Below, in pieces: positions 1 through 3,887 of a stretch of 6,360 bases of DNA; the first letter of the stretch is position 1; every line of letters begins with the position of its first letter. Source of the DNA: an uncultured Bacteroidales bacterium (lineage in GTDB: Bacteria; Bacteroidota; Bacteroidia; Bacteroidales; JAUNSR01); contig CAMTOW010000128.1 in the NCBI GenBank assembly GCA_947074245.1, positions 1 through 6,360 on the forward strand, read 5' to 3'. The notes beneath the pieces are model-generated. The model was not told where the DNA came from. It saw only the letters and a program-made list of their open reading frames with translations, and did no database searches. Position numbers and translations under genes: made by a program.

Positions 1-57
1 GACGGCATACGAGATTCTCCGTAGTGACTGTAGTTCAGACGTGTGCGCTTCCGATCT
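1..57. other. Illumina P7 / TruSeq adapter contamination (non-genomic)
   Basis: Bases 1-15 match the 3' part of the P7 flow-cell primer (ending CGAGAT). Bases 16-23 (TCTCCGTA) sit where the 8-base i7 index belongs. Bases 24-57 match the 34-base TruSeq read-2 adapter with two substitutions, at 31 (T for G) and 47 (G for T), and end in CTTCCGATCT. The order primer tail, index, adapter is exactly that of a library molecule, so this is recognised synthetic sequence rather than biology. Genomic sequence starts at about 58. The minus-strand reading frame of the neighbouring gene happens to stay open through the adapter, so gene callers will add about 19 false residues to that protein. Confidence 0.97.
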
Positions 58-1134
58 TGTATTAACGCTCTGACCTTCTTTGTCCACGATTACTTTCGTT
101 GGGAAACCTGCTACGGCATATTCATTAGTAATAGCAGGGTCGTTTCCGTTATAGAGATTAACCCATGGAAGCTTATTCTCGTTCACAAAACCAAACCATG
201 TATCTTCTTTATCGCCACAATCGACACCAGGGATCACCAGGTCGTTTTTATATTTGTCATAATATTTCTTCATTTCAGGAATACCTTTCACACACCATTT
301 GCACCATACTCCCCAAAAGTCGATTACAACATATTTTCCTTTGAAAGAAGAAAGAGAAACATTCTTACCGTCGATATCTTTCAGCGTGAAGTCCGGAGCA
401 GGCATACCCGGAAGGACTTTAGCTTCGGCTTCTTTTTTCTGCTCTACGGATTCGAAATGCGCGATTGCACGCTGAATCAAATCTTTGAACGGCCCGTTTT
501 TCTGTTTTTCAGACAATACGTCGATTGTCTGAGCCACGACGTCGTAGCTTCCGTAAACGCCGAACAGGTATGCAGCCAGTTCAGTATCGGGATTTGCAGA
601 AATGTAACGGATTACGATGTCATTGATTTCGCTTGAAATCGACTCCATACGAGTATTCATAACCTCACCGATACTGTCGTTCATCAATCCGGCTTCTGAC
701 AACGACTGATATTCTTTGATCAACTCAGCTTGCTTTTTCTCCGGTGCATCCAGATCGGTAAAAGCATTCTTTTGTTTATAAAATTCAGAACCGGTTATCT
801 GCATCTGATCTACGGTACCCGATACAGTCAGATGGTTGCCCGGAATCATAATGATGGCATTCATCGGATTGATAGCCGCCGCCGCTTCACCGACAGCCGG
901 TTTAGCCTGGATATAGACCATCGACAAGACGGTATCTTTGATATCTACTGCGAATTTTCCGTTTTTGAGCGCTACCGTGTCGGTTTCAAGGCTTCGTTGA
1001 CCCGGAATGGTCGTATAAATCAGAACGGTATCGGTTTTCACACCCGTAAGCGTTCCCTCTAGATTTGTTTTCTTCTGCTGGCATGCTCCCAACATAAAAG
1101 CACAGCCCATTAAAAAAAGAAAGGTCTTTTTCAT
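58..1134 (-). CDS. TlpA-like thiol-disulfide oxidoreductase lipoprotein with DUF4369-like N-terminus (3' end cut off)
   Basis: Secreted, lipid-anchored thioredoxin-fold protein, expected to reduce or isomerise disulfides of envelope proteins; its substrate is unknown. Residues are numbered from the ATG at 1134. The signal peptide MKKTFLFLMGCAFMLGAC ends in a lipobox with Cys18 as the lipidated residue. Residues of about 22-115 resemble the beta-rich DUF4369 domain (EGTLTG, then TDTVALKNGKF), and 116-235 are a charged, mostly helical linker. The thioredoxin domain starts at about 242 (PGMPAPDFTL). Its active site is Trp277-Cys278-Lys279-Trp280-Cys281, followed by KGIPEMKKYY, and the cis-Pro motif GFPT is at 343-346 (Pro345). 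An extra Cys306 lies in VDCGD. An alternative ATG at 1140 would add Met-Tyr; I prefer 1134 because signal peptides commonly begin Met-Lys-Lys. The gene is divergent from rsmD. The true 3' end is missing because the contig runs into adapter at 57, shortly after the cis-Pro strand, so probably only a few tens of residues are lost. Confidence 0.9.
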
Positions 1135-1208
1135 ATACATCGTATTATTAATAAGTATCTATCATATTATAACAATATTGAAAGCTTTTGTTTCGGGTAT
1201 GCGGCGAC

Positions 1209-1246
1209 TTATTTTAACTGCAACCGCTTTTTAATCCAAAACAAGG
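1209..1246. repeat. 38-bp intergenic direct repeat, copy 1
   Basis: This 38-bp unit begins TTATTTTAACTGCAACC and ends TCCAAAACAAGG. It matches 1275-1312 at 35 of 38 positions, with differences at 1216, 1223 and 1234. The copies are 66 bp apart, start to start, with an unrelated 28-bp stretch between them. Both lie between the divergent starts of the oxidoreductase and rsmD genes. Function is unknown. Confidence 0.85.
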
Positions 1247-1274
1247 GATGTGGTCCGCAACGGTAAGAATCACT

Positions 1275-1312
1275 TTATTTTGACTGCATCCGCTTTTTAG
1301 TCCAAAACAAGG
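1275..1312. repeat. 38-bp intergenic direct repeat, copy 2
   Basis: Second copy of the unit at 1209-1246. Here the ends can pair: TTTTGACT at 1278-1285 with AGT-C-CAAAA at 1299-1307 (one bulged C), leaving a 13-base loop. In copy 1 the differences at 1216 and 1234 both break pairs, so a hairpin is not conserved between copies. It could be a protein-binding site or a dispersed intergenic repeat; neither can be decided here. Confidence 0.85.
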
Positions 1313-1373
1313 AGGATCTCGCCGATGCGCCTCTATTCTCAAATGCGCCTCATTATCCTATCGCAGGAATGAT

Positions 1374-1381
1374 TATCTTTG
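1374..1381 (+). promoter_or_regulatory. Possible Bacteroidota -7 promoter element for rsmD
   Basis: TATCTTTG at 1374-1381 fits the TAnnTTTG consensus recognised by the primary sigma factor of Bacteroidota. It lies 56 bp before the proposed rsmD start, which would leave a leader of roughly 45-50 bases. I see no good TTTG match at the expected -33 position (around 1345-1352), so the call rests on one half of the promoter. Confidence 0.45.
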
Positions 1382-1437
1382 CAGAAAACAGAGTGTCCTT
1401 GCGTTTTGTTTCAGGTCATTCCCTAACTCTTTTAATT

Positions 1438-2070
1438 ATGCGCATCATCAGTGGTAAATACAGACGTCGCCGGTTTGACGTACCTAAAAATATAAAAGCC
1501 CGTCCGACAACCGATTTCGCACGCGAGAACCTGTTTAACGTGCTGAATAACCAGATTGATTTTGAAGATCTGAAGGCGCTTGACCTTTTCGCGGGCACGG
1601 GAGCGATCAGCTTCGAACTTCTTTCGCGCGGAGCGGCTCCGGTAATCAGCATCGAGAAGCACTCGACGCAGTTTGACTTCATCCGCAAAGTGGCGCGTGA
1701 ATTAAAAGACGATAATATTCTCGCAATCAAAGGGGATGTTTTCAAATATATCGCGACATGCCGTGAGAAATTCGATTTCATCTTCGCTGATCCGCCTTAT
1801 GATCTGCCGAATCTGGCTGAGATCCCTTCTTTGATTTTCAAAGCGGGACTTTTGAAAAAAGACGGACTGTTCATCCTTGAGCATTCGCGCAAGAATGATT
1901 TTTCGGATATGCCTGAATTTGATGAATTGCGCACTTACGGTAGTGTAAACTTCAGCTTCTTTACGTTGAAAGACGAAGAAGAAACCACAGAAGAGCAACC
2001 GGAGAAAACCATAGAAGCGCAACCGAAAGAAACCATTAAACCAACAGAAACGCCGTTGGAAGCAGAATAA
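1438..2070 (+). CDS. rsmD: 16S rRNA (guanine(966)-N(2))-methyltransferase RsmD
   Basis: SAM-dependent enzyme of the cytoplasm that methylates N2 of G966 of 16S rRNA (E. coli numbering) during 30S assembly. The 210-residue protein starts MRIISGKYRRRRF, and the ARPTTDFARENLFNVL segment at about 21-36 is typical of RsmD. SAM-binding motif I is Asp49-Leu-Phe-Ala-Gly-Thr-Gly55, an acidic residue follows in SIEK (Glu73), and the catalytic N-methyltransferase motif is Asp118-Pro-Pro-Tyr121. The frame is open back to an upstream ATG at 1369, but the 23 residues that start would add are not RsmD-like and cover the possible promoter at 1374, so 1438 is the better start. The family core ends near residue 178. 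After it comes an unusual acidic tail of about 32 residues containing an 8-residue tandem repeat. No Shine-Dalgarno is evident. The gene is convergent with the cardiolipin synthase gene. Confidence 0.95.
   Translation: MRIISGKYRRRRFDVPKNIKARPTTDFARENLFNVLNNQIDFEDLKALDLFAGTGAISFELLSRGAAPVISIEKHSTQFDFIRKVARELKDDNILAIKGDVFKYIATCREKFDFIFADPPYDLPNLAEIPSLIFKAGLLKKDGLFILEHSRKNDFSDMPEFDELRTYGSVNFSFFTLKDEEETTEEQPEKTIEAQPKETIKPTETPLEAE
1990..2037 (+). repeat. 24-bp tandem repeat in the 3' end of rsmD
   Basis: Two in-frame 24-bp units, 1990-2013 and 2014-2037, match at 19 of 24 positions. They encode EEQPEKTI and EAQPKETI, residues 185-200 of RsmD. They are followed by a degenerate Thr/Pro/Glu stretch running to the stop. 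Confidence 0.8.
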
Positions 2071-2078
2071 CCAGCCAT

Positions 2079-2095
2079 AGGGATTTATCCCAATA
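2079..2095. repeat. Possible decayed partial copy of the 35-bp repeat
   Basis: AGGGATTTATCCCAATA resembles the last 18 bases of the 35-bp repeat (AGGGGTTACTCGCCAATA), with one base missing and about three substitutions. GATGA also follows two bases later, as it does after the first full copy. It ends 58 bp before the end of that copy. The match is short enough to be chance. Confidence 0.35.
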
Positions 2096-2118
2096 GCGAT
2101 GAAGTGATCGGCATTTAC

Positions 2119-2153
2119 GAGGAGATCTCATACCAAGGGGTTACTCGCCAATA
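2119..2153. repeat. 35-bp intergenic direct repeat, copy 1
   Basis: This 35-bp unit begins GAGGAGATCTCATACC and ends CTCGCCAATA. It is repeated at 2183-2217 with a single difference (T2128 versus C2192). The start-to-start distance is 64 bp, with a 29-bp unrelated stretch between. It lies in the gap between the convergent rsmD and cardiolipin synthase genes, upstream of the stem-loop terminator. No open frame spans it, and 64 is not a multiple of three. Function is unknown. Confidence 0.92.
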
Positions 2154-2182
2154 TTGATGATTAAAGCCGGTAAGATTCCGTT

Positions 2183-2217
2183 GAGGAGATCCCATACCAA
2201 GGGGTTACTCGCCAATA
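2183..2217. repeat. 35-bp intergenic direct repeat, copy 2
   Basis: Near-perfect second copy (34 of 35) of the unit at 2119-2153. It ends 13 bp before the left arm of the terminator stem. The 35-bp unit and 29-bp gap resemble CRISPR dimensions, but two copies without neighbouring cas genes do not support that call. Confidence 0.92.
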
Positions 2218-2230
2218 GCTATCTCATAAA

Positions 2231-2272
2231 AAATCCCGTGATTCAGTTTCGATTAACCGAATCACGGGATTT
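2231..2272. terminator. Bidirectional intrinsic terminator between rsmD and cls
   Basis: A perfect 14-bp stem pairs AAATCCCGTGATTC (2231-2244) with GAATCACGGGATTT (2259-2272). Inside it, after one A-C mismatch, three more pairs (GTT/AAC) close a 6-base loop. Read on the plus strand, the stem is followed by TTTGTATTT, serving rsmD. Read on the minus strand, the stem runs into a six-T tract from the A-run at 2228-2233, serving cls. Its position between two convergent genes fits use from both sides. The rest of this gap, 2273-2382, shows nothing I can identify. Confidence 0.9.
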
Positions 2273-2382
2273 GTATTTCGTATCTGATGATATCTCGTTG
2301 GGTATTCGCGGATGATGCACAAGAACAGATGCCGAAGTACCGATTAATCCATGGAGTCCAAACCAACCGGTATATCTCGAAA

Positions 2383-3816
2383 TCAAAGCATCGGACTAAA
2401 CAATCGGATTACCGATTCTAGAGCACGTTGCTTAGCCGGGCGATTTCGCCACTCGCGGGTAGAGATACGCTGCGAGTTGTGTTGATCATTCAAAAATATG
2501 TTTTTCAATTCGCGAGTTTTGGCTTTATCGTAAATAAAGGCATTCGCTTCAAAATTGTGTTCGAAGCTACGAAAATCCATATTCGCCGAACCGACCGTGC
2601 AGAACTCATCATCCACCGCGATCATCTTCGCATGAAGAAATCCCGCCTGATAGAGATAGACCTTCACCCCCGCATTGAGCATCGCCCTTACGAACGAGAA
2701 GCTTCCTACCTGCACCAGGTATGAATCGGATCGAGCCGGAAGCATCAGACGAACATCCACATTGGATAACGCAGCACTCTGAATAGCGAGCATCAACCCC
2801 TCAGTAGGCAAAAAATAGGGAGTCTGGATATAAACATATTTGCGGGCATTGGCGATCGCTTTGAATATACCCAACATGATTTCCTTCCACTCTCCGATCG
2901 GGCCACTCGTAGCAATCTGCAAACTGATATTTCCCAATGGCGGGATCGGCGGAAAATATTTGGGTTCTTTGAGCAACGTACGATCAGTAAAATACCAATC
3001 GACGCAAAAAGCGATCTGCAACCCCTGTACGCCCGGACCCTCAATACGGATCTGAGTATCGCGCCAACCGCCCCAATCGAATCCTTTGACATAACGATTG
3101 GCGATGTTCATCCCTCCGATATAACCGATTTTCCCATCGATTACGACAATCTTCCGGTGATTCCGATAATTAATCTTATTGGCAAGCGCCCGGAAGTGAA
3201 CTTTCAGAAACGCGCGGGTCTGAACACCGGCCGCTTCCATCTCGGCAAAGAACTTTTTCTTTACGCTCCAACATCCCACATGATCGTAAATGACACGCAC
3301 TTCAACACCTTCTTTGACTTTCTCGATCAGAAGATCCCGAATCTGATTTCCCAGATCGTCATCCTGAAAGATATAAAATTCGATGTGAAGCGTTTCTTTC
3401 GCCTGCCGGATGTCCGAAATGAGCGACTGGAACATATCGGTTCCGTTGGTAAACACGTTGACGATGTTGCCCGGATACAATTTGGCATTGCTGATATTGA
3501 AAAGCAGATTGATCTCTTGTTCGGAAGTCAGCGGCAATCCCAAATGATCGGGTTTGGTTTGCAGATGGAACGTATATTGATTAATCTTCTTCAAACTCTT
3601 TCGGGAGATCATCTTCTGCTTTCGAAAATCACGCCCGAGGAAAAAATAAAATATCAGGCCACCAATCGGGAAAAATAAAAGAACGACAATCCAAGAAATC
3701 GACTTCAAGGGATTGCGGTTCTCTGATATCACGACTACGACAGTACCTGCCACAGTAATGAAGTATATAACAAAAAAGAGATATAAGGCCCAGTCTCCGA
3801 CAGCAAATCCGTCCAT
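2383..3816 (-). CDS. cls: Cardiolipin synthase (phospholipase D family)
   Basis: Inner-membrane enzyme that makes cardiolipin, in the bacterial pathway from two phosphatidylglycerol molecules with release of glycerol. The 477-residue length fits full-length bacterial Cls of the ClsA type. Two hydrophobic segments at about 9-30 and 38-60 anchor the N-terminus, followed by the positively charged stretch GRDFRKQK. Two phospholipase D HxKxxxxD motifs form the active site: His220-Lys222-Asp227 in NHRKIVVIDGKIGYIGG, and His395-Lys397-Asp402 in FLHAKMIAVDD, followed by GSANMDFRSF. Both are intact, so the enzyme should be active. The start is the ATG at 3814-3816, giving MDGFAVGDW just before the first membrane segment. 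The gene follows the outer-membrane barrel gene on the same strand after 71 bp and may be co-transcribed with it. The terminator at 2231-2272 lies about 110 bp past the stop. Other phosphatidyltransferase specificities in the same family cannot be excluded. Confidence 0.95.
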   Translation of the reverse strand: MDGFAVGDWALYLFFVIYFITVAGTVVVVISENRNPLKSISWIVVLLFFPIGGLIFYFFLGRDFRKQKMISRKSLKKINQYTFHLQTKPDHLGLPLTSEQEINLLFNISNAKLYPGNIVNVFTNGTDMFQSLISDIRQAKETLHIEFYIFQDDDLGNQIRDLLIEKVKEGVEVRVIYDHVGCWSVKKKFFAEMEAAGVQTRAFLKVHFRALANKINYRNHRKIVVIDGKIGYIGGMNIANRYVKGFDWGGWRDTQIRIEGPGVQGLQIAFCVDWYFTDRTLLKEPKYFPPIPPLGNISLQIATSGPIGEWKEIMLGIFKAIANARKYVYIQTPYFLPTEGLMLAIQSAALSNVDVRLMLPARSDSYLVQVGSFSFVRAMLNAGVKVYLYQAGFLHAKMIAVDDEFCTVGSANMDFRSFEHNFEANAFIYDKAKTRELKNIFLNDQHNSQRISTREWRNRPAKQRALESVIRLFSPML

Positions 3817-3887
3817 TATTTTTCTTCAATTTTAATTACTTATAGCTAATATAATGAAAGAATTTCAATTTTGTCGTAAAGCGCGCC

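Noticed and set aside
43..1062. Plus-strand open frames of 197 and 110 codons over the left part
   Set aside because: They lie antisense to the oxidoreductase gene, whose minus-strand frame has a lipobox, a CxxC motif and a cis-Pro motif. The first starts inside the adapter. Neither encodes a recognisable protein.
1141..1200. Promoter for the oxidoreductase gene
   Set aside because: The minus strand is AT-rich and contains TATAAT, but there is no TAnnTTTG match. A TATAAT alone is weak evidence in a Bacteroidota genome.
2119..2217. CRISPR array
   Set aside because: Only two repeats and one gap are present, the repeat lacks typical CRISPR ends, and no cas gene is nearby. It is recorded as a direct repeat instead.
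2119..2217. Duplicated coding remnant
   Set aside because: In one frame the copies read EEISYQGVTRQ and EEIPYQGVTRQ, but both hit a stop at once, the 64-bp period shifts the frame, and there is no start or longer open frame.
2428..3678. Plus-strand open frames of 71 to 173 codons across the cardiolipin synthase region
   Set aside because: They are antisense to a frame with both phospholipase D motifs and membrane segments; their products show no domain-like pattern.
3817..3887. Promoter for cls in the AT-rich gap
   Set aside because: The best minus-strand candidate (TATATTAG) misses the TAnnTTTG consensus and has no properly spaced TTTG upstream, so I do not call it.
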